64,000 nucleotides of DNA from Methylocapsa aurea (GTDB lineage: Bacteria; Pseudomonadota; Alphaproteobacteria; Rhizobiales; Beijerinckiaceae): contig NZ_JQKO01000008.1 in NCBI RefSeq assembly GCF_000746085.1, positions 62,001-126,000 on the forward strand, in the 5' to 3' direction. Shown here piece after piece: positions 28,873 through 37,202 of the stretch. A program made the position numbers and the translations under genes. Under the pieces are notes generated by a model. It worked only from the letters and a program-made list of their open reading frames with translations, had not been told where the DNA came from and searched no databases. Each line of letters opens with the position of its first letter. Position 1 is the first letter of the stretch.

Positions 28873-29554
28873 CGATCTCGATCAAAAGCGGCTCCAGGCC
28901 CGCGATCGTCGCCTCGATCTTGTCTCCCTTGACCACCGGTCCGACGCCCGCCGGAGTTCCGGTGAAGATGAGATCGCCCGGCGCGATTTCGACGAGCCGC
29001 GAGAGATGGTGAACGATTTCCGGGACCCCCCAGATCATGTCGCCGAGATCGGCGCTCTGGCGCAACTCGCCATTGACCTTGCACTGGATTTTGCCCTTGG
29101 CGACGACGCCGGTGTACATTTCCGGCGTGATCGAGGAGCAGGGGGCGGAGAAGTCGAAGGCTTTGGCCATTTCCCACGGCCGGCCCTTTTGCTTCGCCGC
29201 GTTTTGAACGTCGCGTTTGGTCATGTCGAGCCCGACGGCATAGCCGAAAATCATGTCGTTGACTTTTTCGGGCGGTATATTCTTGCCGCCCATGTTCATC
29301 GCGACCACCAGTTCGACTTCGTGATGCAGATCGCTGGTGCCCGGCGGATAAGGCATGATTTCGCCGTTCTGAAGGATGGCGTCGGCGGGCTTCATGAAGA
29401 AAAAGGGCTCGTCGGTCTCCGGATTGCCGCCCATCTCCTTGGCGTGGTCCCGATAGTTCTGGCCGACGCAATAGATGCGCCGGACGGGAAAAGGCCGGGT
29501 CGACATCGACATGAGGGAGATGACCGGCGGCTCGGCGAAGGCGTAATCACCCAT
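28868..29554 (-). CDS. Fumarylacetoacetate hydrolase family protein
   Basis: This 228-residue FAH-fold enzyme hydrolyses or decarboxylates acylpyruvate-type substrates. The core YCVGQNYRDHAKEMG with catalytic-type His, the metal ligands Glu-x-Glu in HHEVELVVA and the Asp in GYAVGLDMT are present, and GDLIFTGTPAGVGP closes the fold. The family includes acylpyruvases, maleylpyruvate hydrolases and oxaloacetate decarboxylases; the sequence does not settle which. The TAG stop is part of the repeat at 28766-28872. Confidence 0.88.
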   Translation of the reverse strand: MGDYAFAEPPVISLMSMSTRPFPVRRIYCVGQNYRDHAKEMGGNPETDEPFFFMKPADAILQNGEIMPYPPGTSDLHHEVELVVAMNMGGKNIPPEKVNDMIFGYAVGLDMTKRDVQNAAKQKGRPWEMAKAFDFSAPCSSITPEMYTGVVAKGKIQCKVNGELRQSADLGDMIWGVPEIVHHLSRLVEIAPGDLIFTGTPAGVGPVVKGDKIEATIAGLEPLLIEIG

Positions 29555-29695
29555 GGGTTCAGACCTCGGTTGAAATGGAGCGCGCGCGCGGGCGACGCGG
29601 CTGACCGCTGCTAAGCAAGCAACCTGCCAAGCTTGACCGATGTCGCGGCTGCAATTCGCGCCGCCGAAAGCGTTTGGTCCAGTCGGAGACGGACG

Positions 29696-30307
29696 TCACC
29701 GCTGCGACGCCCGCATGAGCGCGCCCTTGCATCGGTCCGAGAGCGATGGGCCATTGGCCCGCAAACAGCCGATTGCTCGGCCTTGGCCGAGTTGCACGCC
29801 AGCGCAGAGGGCTCGGAAATCGGCTCCGCAGGCATTGCGCAGGACCATCAATTCTTCGCGCGGCGACAACGGCGGAAAGGCCTGCGGCGGCGTTGCGGGT
29901 TTTGCCGGAGCCGGGGTGGGGGCCAGAGCCGCGGCCGGAGCGCTGGCTGCTCCGGTCGCAGTGGAGGAGGCGGCAGGAGAGGCGGGGGCGGGCGAGGCGG
30001 CCGCGGAAGGCGCCGCCGCCGTGGTTGCGGCCGGGGCGGGCGCGCCGCCGACGGCGTTGACCGCCGTCTTGCAGGCGGGCGAGAGATTGGCCGCGTTTTT
30101 CTGCAAGCAGGCAAGAGCAGCCGAGCCGCCCGGCGGAACGCTGGCGCAATTCGCGCGATAATCGCTCTGGCAAGCGGATCGGATCGCGCTGGTCTGGGCT
30201 GCGGTCGGCTGCTGGGCGAGGGCTGGTCCAAACGCCAGCGCCAATCCAAGCGAGGCTGCGAGAGCAAGAACATGCGCCGGGCCAGCGCTGATTGCTTTTT
30301 TCAACAT
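29696..30307 (-). CDS. Exported protein with two Cys-rich repeats and an Ala/Pro linker
   Basis: ATG 30307 has AGGAGG upstream and opens a signal peptide ending near Ala-Leu-Ala-Gln (about residue 32). Two units of the form Cys-x5-6-Cys-x10-13-Cys-x10-Cys (first with NLSPACKTAV, second with SLSDRCKGAL) are joined by about 75 residues of Ala/Pro/Thr. The units resemble the Cys-rich repeat (PF00839-like) and the protein at 7298-7552. It is probably periplasmic or surface exposed and disulphide-bonded. Function unknown. Confidence 0.75.
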   Translation of the reverse strand: MLKKAISAGPAHVLALAASLGLALAFGPALAQQPTAAQTSAIRSACQSDYRANCASVPPGGSAALACLQKNAANLSPACKTAVNAVGGAPAPAATTAAAPSAAASPAPASPAASSTATGAASAPAAALAPTPAPAKPATPPQAFPPLSPREELMVLRNACGADFRALCAGVQLGQGRAIGCLRANGPSLSDRCKGALMRASQR

Positions 30308-30400
30308 CGTCGCGTTCCTCCTAAATTTTTCGCCCGGATAGACAAAGCAAAGGAATGCTGCGCCAGCCTGACCATTCAAATCATGCCGAGGACTTCATCC

Positions 30401-30438
30401 CAAGACTTCGTTGTTTCAAGACTTCGTTGTCTCAAGAC
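30401..30438. repeat. Tandem 16-bp repeat upstream of the Cys-rich gene
   Basis: Two adjacent 16-bp units beginning CAAGACTTCG (30401-30416 and 30417-30432, one mismatch) are followed by a partial third. They lie between xseB and the Cys-rich gene, about 100 bases before the start of the latter. Confidence 0.6.
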
Positions 30439-30452
30439 CGCGTTCGTCGATC

Positions 30453-30698
30453 TTAGTCGACGTCGAGCGGTTCGGCGCCGCTGGGGCGCCCGTCCGGGCC
30501 CAAAGTGATCTTTTCGATCCTCTGTTCGGCGCTTTTCAGCAAATTCTCGCAATGTTTCTTCAAGGCCTCGCCGCGCGCATAGATCGCGATCGATTCCTCA
30601 AGCTCGACAGAGCCCTTTTCCAGCCGGTCGACGATTTCTTCGAGCTCCTTGATCGCGCGTTCGAAAGGCAGGGCGGCGACATCTTCGGGTTCTGGCAA
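30453..30698 (-). CDS. xseB: Exodeoxyribonuclease VII small subunit
   Basis: XseB coats the long helical arms of XseA in the nuclease that degrades single-stranded DNA. The 81-residue length and the coiled core ([18 protein letters not shown], then [15 protein letters not shown]) are typical. The start appears to be TTG 30698, with AAGGAAAG about nine bases upstream. xseA is not in the window. Confidence 0.93.
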   Translation of the reverse strand: MPEPEDVAALPFERAIKELEEIVDRLEKGSVELEESIAIYARGEALKKHCENLLKSAEQRIEKITLGPDGRPSGAEPLDVD

Positions 30699-30792
30699 GG
30701 CCGGGTCTTTCCTTCGTTAAGACAATCCCGCTTAGCGATAAGCCCGCGAGCGGCGGGGCGCCCGAGTTCGCCGTCGTAGGCGCGGTTTGCGA

Positions 30793-31305
30793 TCAGCGCA
30801 ACTCCAGCGCAAAGGGGACGCCCTCGTGACACTCGTCGCCGCGGCCGATTCTTTCGACGGCGGCGGCCATTCGGCCCTCGCGCCCGAGCATGGCGTCGGC
30901 GACGGCGACCAGCCGCGCATTGGGCGTCGCGGTCGGCGAATCGCGCCGGATCGCCTCGGCAATGTCGGTCTCGGCGCGATGCGGGTTCAAGGCGCATGCG
31001 GCGATGAAGGCCGCTGCTGTCGAGCGGCTGACGCCGGCCCAGCAATGGATCAGCATCGGGTCGGCGCGGTCCCATTGCCGCACGAAGGCCAGCAATTGCG
31101 CGACATGGGCGTCAGAGGGCAGGATATGGCCCTCTTCATGCGCGACAATATCGGAAACGGCGACCATAAGGTGCCGGTCGGGCGGAATTTCCGAGGGCCG
31201 CCGGACCGGCGTGCCCCGGTTGATCAGCGTGACGAGGGTTCGCGCGCCGGTCGAACGAACCGTCTCCGGAACTTTCGAGAGCGAGCAGACATGGATGCGC
31301 GCCAT
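30793..31305 (-). CDS. Protein tyrosine phosphatase-like protein
   Basis: The 170-residue product (start at 31305 by AAGGAT upstream) contains the dual-specificity P-loop HCWAGVSRS at about 87-95, i.e. HCx5R with Cys88 nucleophile and Arg94. A general-acid aspartate candidate precedes it (VAVSDI). Such small phosphatases in alphaproteobacteria are uncharacterised. It lies between xseB and the HD-domain gene on the same strand, but the gaps are about 95 and 180 bases, so co-transcription is uncertain. Confidence 0.85.
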   Translation of the reverse strand: MARIHVCSLSKVPETVRSTGARTLVTLINRGTPVRRPSEIPPDRHLMVAVSDIVAHEEGHILPSDAHVAQLLAFVRQWDRADPMLIHCWAGVSRSTAAAFIAACALNPHRAETDIAEAIRRDSPTATPNARLVAVADAMLGREGRMAAAVERIGRGDECHEGVPFALELR

Positions 31306-31482
31306 GGATCGATCCTTCAAAACCTTGCTCTCTGGCCGGCCGCCGCCTTTGCAAGCCGCGTCGCGGTCCGCGCCAGAGGCGTCTGGACGCCGAATGGCCT
31401 AATCCCGCCAACCCAGCCGGCTTGGCGTCGACTCATCCGATCCCTACCGTCATCGGGGATTTTCATGACAATTTGGATGGCC

Positions 31483-32163
31483 TCACGGACAATCCCCGTG
31501 CAAATTTTCGCGAACCTGGCCGCTGAGCCGTTCGAGCTCCGCCAGGAAGCGGGTTTCGGCCAGCGCCGGCGCCCAGGGCTCCCAGGCGGTTCCGCCATAG
31601 ACATCGAGCAAAGGGTCCGCCGCCAAAGGCTCATAGGGAATCCGCAACGTATTGCTCACTTCCTTTTCGGTCCAGCCGACGACATGAACGGCTTCCGAGG
31701 CGGCGGCGATGCGATCGGCCCGCTTATGCGCCTTCTTTTCGCGAGCGGTCCAGGGGGCCAAGCCATAGCGAAGGGCCACGGCGCTCTCCAATTTGGCGGT
31801 GAGGGTGCGATAGGCCTCGCCGAGGAATGGCTTCAGCACCGAGATGCAATCGAATCCGAGCAGCCCCTCGTCGGCGTCATGGAGCAACTCGCGCAGTTCG
31901 GCCCTGGCGTCCGCGCGCTTGGGAAATGAAAGCCGATGCAAGGCCAGAACAAGAAGCGAATGCTGGGCGACCGAGAGCGGCAGGGCCCAGGCTGAATGTC
32001 CGCCCCAGCGATAGGTTCGCGCGAGCCCGATCGCAAGGTCGCGGTCTTCCCAGTCGAATGGCGTCGGATCGAGCAGATCGAGCCGCTTGCCGGAGTAAAG
32101 CCGAACCCAGGCCCGCGTCTTGATCGCGCCGGGCTCGCGGCCGGTTGCGTTTTCGAAGACCAT
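31483..32163 (-). CDS. HD-domain phosphohydrolase family protein
   Basis: This 226-residue protein has an HD metal site: His68 in SVAQHS and His95-Asp96 in LLHDADEGLL, with a further Asp/Glu-rich helix. The spacing and the N-terminal motif Thr-Arg-Ala-Trp-Val resemble YfbR/YedJ-type nucleotidases and HD proteins often annotated only as phosphohydrolases. A nucleoside 5'-monophosphate phosphatase role is possible. An 8-bp inverted repeat (CGGGGATT/AATCCCCG) spans its 3' end. Confidence 0.8.
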   Translation of the reverse strand: MVFENATGREPGAIKTRAWVRLYSGKRLDLLDPTPFDWEDRDLAIGLARTYRWGGHSAWALPLSVAQHSLLVLALHRLSFPKRADARAELRELLHDADEGLLGFDCISVLKPFLGEAYRTLTAKLESAVALRYGLAPWTAREKKAHKRADRIAAASEAVHVVGWTEKEVSNTLRIPYEPLAADPLLDVYGGTAWEPWAPALAETRFLAELERLSGQVRENLHGDCP

Positions 32164-32290
32164 ATCGGTTTTCTAGATCATTTCGGCGGGAGGGGAAACA
32201 GCGGTCAGAGCGCTTTCGCCGGCCAAGGGGCCAAACAGGGCGGGCCCGAGCGCACCGTTAAATCATTACAGTACCGCTCGCCCCAGCTTG

Positions 32291-32305
32291 CGGCACGCCG
32301 ATTGC
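32291..32305 (+). promoter_or_regulatory. Candidate sigma-54 (RpoN) promoter for the AAA+ gene
   Basis: The sequence CGGCACG-CCGA-TTGCT matches the -24/-12 consensus TGGCACG-N4-TTGCW at all positions but the first. The GG (32292-32293) and GC (32304-32305) are exactly ten bases apart, as sigma-54 needs. The transcript would start near 32317, giving a leader of about 77 bases. Confidence 0.5.
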
Positions 32306-32352
32306 TTAAACACTGCGACAGCGCAGGCGGCTGGTTCCGCCGCGCGGCTTTT

Positions 32353-32376
32353 CAGAGATCATTCCAGAGATCATTC
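32353..32376. repeat. Perfect 12-bp tandem repeat before the AAA+ gene
   Basis: CAGAGATCATTC occurs twice with no spacer, 17 bases before the start codon at 32394. It lies in the leader downstream of the candidate sigma-54 promoter, so it could act on RNA stability or translation, or be a binding site. Confidence 0.6.
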
Positions 32377-32393
32377 GAATTGGAGAGACAAGG

Positions 32394-34118
32394 ATGAACC
32401 TTCAGATCGATCGATCCCATATTGAGGCCATGGTGGCCGAATTCCCGAACCTGGCGCCGCTCAAGGAGCAGCTTCGGTTCGGCAACAAGGTCGAGGCGCC
32501 TTTCCATCAATTGTCGGCTTCCGAACTCGCCTTCCTGCAGAAGCTCTATGAAGACGGCGGGCTGGACTACAAAACCAAGGCGGCGCATCTTTCGACGCTG
32601 CGCAAGGCGCTTTCCAGCGGCGGCGAGCGGTTCGGCGCGGAGGATCTCGAAAATGTCGTCCCGGCGATCGCTCGCTACCTGGCCAAGGACGGCATAAGGG
32701 GTTGGCTGTTCACCGCCAATGTCACCAATAGGCCGCTGCCCTATGTGCTGACGCGGCTTGACTTCACGCCGCCGGCCGAGGATGCGGCGGGCAAGATTTT
32801 CCTGGAGCTGAAGGCCAATGTCAAAGGCTCGGTGACGACGCAGGTTCTGCGCATTTCCTCGACCGATATCATCGGCAGGACGGTTGGCGAAATCTTCGCC
32901 ATGAAAGGGTTCCTCAAGGAGACCCCGGAACTCATCGAGGAATATGACAGAACAGTCGAAAAATATTTCGATTGGCGGGCGCAATATGGCGCGCAGTTTT
33001 CCGCCAAAGGCACCGGCTTTTACGCCGACGATCCGAATTCGACGCATCGCGATACGGATTGGACCCGCAAGGATGTCGTCGTCCTCTCAACCAGCGGCGG
33101 CCCCGCCCGGCTGGTGAATGATGAAGGCGTTTTGACCGCCCGCACCCTGACGATGGATGCGACCGGCGACATCCTTGGCCAATATCTCAAGAAAGCCGCC
33201 AAGAGCGATCGCTACAGCGCCGAGGACGAGGTCGAGGAATCGCAAAAAGAGATCCCCAAGGGTCTCTTCACCCAATTGCCGGTCCACGCCTATGTCCTGA
33301 TGTTCCACCTCGAATTGCACCATTACATCTGGGTCCATGTCGATGACATGGAGCTCTATGAGTATCAACCGCAATTGAAGGAAAAGCTGGTCCTGCCGCA
33401 GGAGCAGACCGATCTCATCGACATTCTGACGGCGGAAATGGACGTCCTCATGGATGACATCGTCGCCGGCAAGTCCGGCGGCACCACGGTGCTTTGCGCC
33501 GGGCCGGCGGGCGTCGGCAAGACTCTGACCGCCGAAGTCTATTCGGAAATCATCCGGCGCCCGCTTTACCGGGTTCACTCAGGCCAGCTCGGTCTCAATG
33601 TCGCCCAGATGGAGCAGGCCTTGAAAGACGTCCTGACGCGGGCGCAGCGCTGGGGCGCGGTCATGCTGATCGACGAGGCCGACGTCTACATCAAGAAGCG
33701 CGACGACAATATCGCGACCAACGCGGTCGTCGGCGTGTTCTTGCGCGTGCTTGAATATTTCAACGGGCTCTTGTTCATGACCACCAACCGCGTGGACGAC
33801 ATCGACGAAGCCATCGTTTCGCGCTGCATTGCGATGATCAAATTCCATCCGCCGACCGCCGACGCGCGGCGCCGGATCTGGGAGGTGATGACGCAGCAAT
33901 TCGCTTTGCCCGTCGAGGAAAAGTTGAAGGACGATCTGGTTCACATGTTCCCGGCGGCGACCGGGCGCGACATCAAGGGCCTGACCAAGCTCACCGCGAA
34001 ATTCTGCAATCAGAAGAATGTGCCGCCGACGGCGGAGGTCTTTATCCGCTGTTCGGTTTTCCGCGGCCTCGATCTGGCCCATCCCGCCGAAGCGCCGATC
34101 GCGGCGGCGGCGGAATGA
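32394..34118 (+). CDS. Orphan AAA+ ATPase of unknown function
   Basis: The 574-residue protein has an N-terminal region of about 330 residues with no motif I recognise, then one AAA+ module: Walker A GPAGVGKT at 370-377, Walker B VMLIDEADVYI at about 423-433, sensor 1 TTNR near 463 and a likely arginine finger in the Asp-Glu-Ala-Ile-Val-Ser-Arg stretch. The module, notably RRPLY after Walker A and FLRVLEYFNGLLFMTTNRV, is closest in my memory to a family of single-module AAA ATPases frequent in fungi. There is no protease, nuclease or membrane segment and no partner gene. It converges on tag. Confidence 0.85.
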   Translation: MNLQIDRSHIEAMVAEFPNLAPLKEQLRFGNKVEAPFHQLSASELAFLQKLYEDGGLDYKTKAAHLSTLRKALSSGGERFGAEDLENVVPAIARYLAKDGIRGWLFTANVTNRPLPYVLTRLDFTPPAEDAAGKIFLELKANVKGSVTTQVLRISSTDIIGRTVGEIFAMKGFLKETPELIEEYDRTVEKYFDWRAQYGAQFSAKGTGFYADDPNSTHRDTDWTRKDVVVLSTSGGPARLVNDEGVLTARTLTMDATGDILGQYLKKAAKSDRYSAEDEVEESQKEIPKGLFTQLPVHAYVLMFHLELHHYIWVHVDDMELYEYQPQLKEKLVLPQEQTDLIDILTAEMDVLMDDIVAGKSGGTTVLCAGPAGVGKTLTAEVYSEIIRRPLYRVHSGQLGLNVAQMEQALKDVLTRAQRWGAVMLIDEADVYIKKRDDNIATNAVVGVFLRVLEYFNGLLFMTTNRVDDIDEAIVSRCIAMIKFHPPTADARRRIWEVMTQQFALPVEEKLKDDLVHMFPAATGRDIKGLTKLTAKFCNQKNVPPTAEVFIRCSVFRGLDLAHPAEAPIAAAAE

Positions 34119-34128
34119 GCTGGGACCC

Positions 34129-34737
34129 TCATGCCGAATGCGCGGCGCATTCGGCATGACGCCAGCAGGTTGTGAGATGGTCGTTGACCATGCCGGTCGC
34201 CTGGCAAAAGGCGTAGACGATGGTCGGGCCGCAGAAATTGAACCCTTTGCTTTTCAGATCCTTCGACATCCGAACCGAAAGCGCGGTCTGCGCCGGGACT
34301 TCGCTGGAGCTGCGATACATGTTCTGGACGCTCCGTCCATCGAAGAAATTCCAGAGGTAATTTGCAAAGCCTTCGCCTTCTTGGATCTTGAGCCACGCCT
34401 GGGCGGAAACAACCGCGCTTTCGATCTTGGCGCGATTTCGGACAATGCCGGCGTCCTGCATCAAGGCCGCGACTTTGGAGGCGTCATAGCGGGCGATCTT
34501 TTCCGGTTCGAAGCGATCGAAGGCGGCGCGAAAGGCTTCGCGTTTGCGCAGAATAGTGATCCACGAGAGCCCGGCCTGGAAACCGTCGAGGATCAGCTTT
34601 TCATAGAGCGCCCGGTCGTCGCGTTCGGGCACGCCCCATTCCTCGTCATGATAGGCGAGGTAGAGGGGATCGCTCCCCGGCCAAGTGCAGCGGGGCTTCT
34701 TGTCGGCGTGGAGTAAAGAGTTCGCGTCTTGCATCAT
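34129..34737 (-). CDS. tag: DNA-3-methyladenine glycosylase I
   Basis: Tag excises 3-methyladenine from alkylated DNA. The zinc ligands of the E. coli enzyme (Cys4, His17, His175, Cys179) correspond to Cys17, His30, His187 and Cys191, with matching spacing in RCTW, YHDEEWG and DHLTTCWRH. The 202-residue length fits. An N-terminal extension of 13 residues precedes the first ligand; the start could be either of two adjacent ATGs. Its last codons form one arm of a perfect hairpin. Confidence 0.95.
   Translation of the reverse strand: MMQDANSLLHADKKPRCTWPGSDPLYLAYHDEEWGVPERDDRALYEKLILDGFQAGLSWITILRKREAFRAAFDRFEPEKIARYDASKVAALMQDAGIVRNRAKIESAVVSAQAWLKIQEGEGFANYLWNFFDGRSVQNMYRSSSEVPAQTALSVRMSKDLKSKGFNFCGPTIVYAFCQATGMVNDHLTTCWRHAECAAHSA
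34131..34157. terminator. Perfect 13-bp hairpin at the AAA+/tag convergence
   Basis: ATGCCGAATGCGC and GCGCATTCGGCAT are exact reverse complements around one base. The structure overlaps the last codons of tag and begins 12 bases after the AAA+ stop. There is no T-run. It may end or protect both convergent transcripts. Confidence 0.5.
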
Positions 34738-34807
34738 TCAATGGACGGGCGCGACAGCGTCGACCGACCCTTTGGCGGCGCTCCAATGGCTGCAAGTTGA
34801 TAAACCT

Positions 34808-35680
34808 TTAGAGCCGCTTTTCAACCCCTGCGGCGGTTTCGATGAATTCCGGCGGCACCGTCACATCCACGGAGACGCCTCCGGCCTGCACCGCCGCCCC
34901 GGCCGCCTTGGCGTCTTCGAGACGGTCGAGCCGCAGGGAGGCGAGCCCCTCCGAGCCGGCGGTCGAGCCGACCTGGCCTATCGTGATTTCACCGGCCATG
35001 ATCTGAGCGCCTTGGTCGGGCGTCGGACCGTTGAAATGGATCTTCACGATCCGCTTGCGCGCGGAATTGCGGAAATGGACGCGGGCGACGACCTCCTGGC
35101 CGACATAGCAGCCCTTTTTGAAATCGACGCCATTCAGCCGGTCGAGATTGGCGTCATGGACGAATGTATCGCCATAGACGAAATCGACGCCGCCTTTCGG
35201 CACGCCTTGGGCGACCCGATGGGCCTCATAGCTCGCTTCGTCCGAGCCGAGACCGGCGAGGCTCGCGCGCGACGCGATGACCCGCAGGCCCATGTCGGGC
35301 GCCCGCATGTCGCGATAGACCACGCCATCGATGCCGGTCGGCGCGCCGTCGCCCCAAAACGCGGCGACGCCAAAGGCCTCGGATTGATCCTCGATGGTGA
35401 TTTTCGCCCGCATCTTATGAAAATTGAGCCGCTTGGCGAGATCGGCGGACTGCTCGCGAAGGCAATCCACCAGATAGCCGGCGTCCGGCCCTTCCGGCAG
35501 GGGAACGACAAAAAAGTCGAACATCAGCTTGCCCTGGGCCGTCAGGAGGCCCGAATAGCGGCTTTCGCCAAGGGCGATGTTCAGCACGCTATTGGTGACA
35601 AGCTTGTGCAGAAAATTCGTCGCGTCGCCGCCAGCCAGCTTGAGGACGCCGCGATCGCTGAGAAATGCGCTGTTTGCCAT
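34808..35680 (-). CDS. ygfZ: Folate-binding protein YgfZ/GcvT family
   Basis: YgfZ assists iron-sulphur cluster enzymes in a tetrahydrofolate-dependent way. The signature KGCYVGQE is at 189-196 of 290, with Cys191 the functional cysteine. The start at 35680 (GAGGAT six bases upstream) is well supported; the open frame runs far upstream through pyrC antisense and is not coding there. The GcvT-like N-terminal half and the C-terminal barrel are complete. Confidence 0.93.
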   Translation of the reverse strand: MANSAFLSDRGVLKLAGGDATNFLHKLVTNSVLNIALGESRYSGLLTAQGKLMFDFFVVPLPEGPDAGYLVDCLREQSADLAKRLNFHKMRAKITIEDQSEAFGVAAFWGDGAPTGIDGVVYRDMRAPDMGLRVIASRASLAGLGSDEASYEAHRVAQGVPKGGVDFVYGDTFVHDANLDRLNGVDFKKGCYVGQEVVARVHFRNSARKRIVKIHFNGPTPDQGAQIMAGEITIGQVGSTAGSEGLASLRLDRLEDAKAAGAAVQAGGVSVDVTVPPEFIETAAGVEKRL

Positions 35681-35743
35681 CGAAGATCCTCGACTCCTGT
35701 CCTGCCGCACTTGTATTAATCCGCTCGCGAGGGAGCGCAAGGC

Positions 35744-35834
35744 GCTTGCGCCCTGGATCCGAAAGCCGCTCCAGGACATTTGTTTTGTCGCGTTTTCTTC
35801 TCGCCGGACCGGCTCCATTTCGTCGGAACTGCTG
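35744..35834 (+). repeat. Degenerate TAGAGC-family repeat in the pyrC leader
   Basis: The right module is recognisable as GTCGCGTTTTCTTCTCGCCGG...CCATTTCGTCGGAA against ATTTTCTTAACGCGAACCGG...CCACTTCGCTCGAA elsewhere. The left hairpin is mostly lost. It separates ygfZ and pyrC. Confidence 0.5.
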
Positions 35835-35854
35835 CCGTCGCCAAATCTCAAGCA

Positions 35855-37192
35855 ATGGATGGGCCAATGCCGCAAACCTTCGATCTGCTTTTGAAGGGCG
35901 GCGTCGTTGTCGACCACAATGGCATAGGAGCCCGAGATATAGGGATCAGGGACGGAAAAATCGCTGAAATCGGCGATTTGGCCCGCGCCAGCGCCGGCGA
36001 GGCGATCGAGGCCGCAGGCCTCACCATCCTGCCGGGCGTCATCGATACGCAGGTGCATTTCCGCGAGCCCGGCCTGACCCATAAGGAGGATTTGGAGACC
36101 GGCTCCCGCGCGGCTGTTCTTGGCGGCGTCACGGCGGTTTTCGAAATGCCCAACACCAATCCACTGACCGTGAGCGCCGAAGCGCTGGCCGACAAAGTGG
36201 CGCGGGCGCGCCATCGGATGCATTGCGATTTCGCCTTCTGGGTCGGCGGCGCCGCCGACAATCCGCGCGATATTCCAGAGCTCGAGCGGCTGCCGGGGGT
36301 GGCCGGAATCAAGGTGTTCATGGGGTCCTCGACGGGATCGCTGCTGGTCGAGGACGATGCCGGAATCGCCAATATCTTGAGCCAGACCCGAAGGCGCGCC
36401 GCCTTCCATTGTGAGGATGAGCCGCGCCTGAACGCGCGCAAGCCCTTGCGGATTTCGGGCGATCCGTCGTCGCATCCGATCTGGCGCGATGAGGCCTCGG
36501 CGCTTCAGGCGACGCAGCGTCTGATCCGCATCGCCCGCCAATGCCGCGCCTTGGTGCATGTGCTGCATGTGTCCAGCGCCGAGGAGATCGATTTTCTAAA
36601 AAATCATAAGGATATCGCAAGCGTCGAGGCGACGACCCATCATCTGACCTTTAGCGCCGACGATTACGCCCGGCTGGGAACAAAATTGCAGATGAATCCG
36701 CCGGTGCGCGACGCCCGCCACCGCGACAGCCTCTGGTATGGAGTGGGCCAAAGCATCGTCGATATTTTGGGCTCCGATCATGCGCCCCATACGCTTGAAG
36801 AAAAGGCCAGGCCCTATCCGCAAAGTCCCTCCGGCATGACCGGCGTGCAGACGTTGGTTCCAGTGATGCTCGATCATGTGAATGCGGGGCGGCTCAGCCT
36901 CGGCCGCTTCATTGATCTGACCAGCGCCGGTCCCGCGCGGCTGTTTGGCGTCGCCGGAAAGGGCCGCATCGCCGTGGGCTATGACGCCGATTTGACCCTC
37001 GTGGATATGAAGCGGCGCCAGACCATCGAGGATGGCTGGATCGCCTCGCGCTGCGGCTGGACGCCCTATGCCGGGCGGGAGGTCTTGGGCTGGCCGGTGG
37101 GGACGATTGTTCGCGGCGCGCGGGTCTGCTGGGAGGGCGAGATCGCGGCCCCGTCGCGCGGCGAGCCGGTGCGCTTCGGTCAAGCCTTGTAA
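35855..37192 (+). CDS. pyrC: Dihydroorotase (type I, amidohydrolase)
   Basis: Dihydroorotase closes carbamoyl-aspartate to dihydroorotate in pyrimidine synthesis. The product has about 445 residues from ATG 35855 (ATG 35867 is an alternative with a slightly better SD). The metal motif reads Asp-Thr-Gln-Val-His-Phe-Arg-Glu-Pro-Gly: the first His of the usual Asp-x-His-x-His is Gln, a variant I recall from other alphaproteobacterial enzymes of this class. Later metal-type residues lie in ATTHHLTFS and LGSDHAPH. The rest of the TIM barrel is intact, so activity is likely. Confidence 0.88.
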   Translation: MDGPMPQTFDLLLKGGVVVDHNGIGARDIGIRDGKIAEIGDLARASAGEAIEAAGLTILPGVIDTQVHFREPGLTHKEDLETGSRAAVLGGVTAVFEMPNTNPLTVSAEALADKVARARHRMHCDFAFWVGGAADNPRDIPELERLPGVAGIKVFMGSSTGSLLVEDDAGIANILSQTRRRAAFHCEDEPRLNARKPLRISGDPSSHPIWRDEASALQATQRLIRIARQCRALVHVLHVSSAEEIDFLKNHKDIASVEATTHHLTFSADDYARLGTKLQMNPPVRDARHRDSLWYGVGQSIVDILGSDHAPHTLEEKARPYPQSPSGMTGVQTLVPVMLDHVNAGRLSLGRFIDLTSAGPARLFGVAGKGRIAVGYDADLTLVDMKRRQTIEDGWIASRCGWTPYAGREVLGWPVGTIVRGARVCWEGEIAAPSRGEPVRFGQAL

Positions 37193-37202
37193 GGGAGCAG
37201 GG

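Noticed and set aside
34808-36568. 586-codon frame extending ygfZ through pyrC antisense
   Set aside because: YgfZ is complete from 35680 with a good SD; the rest runs antisense to a clear dihydroorotase.
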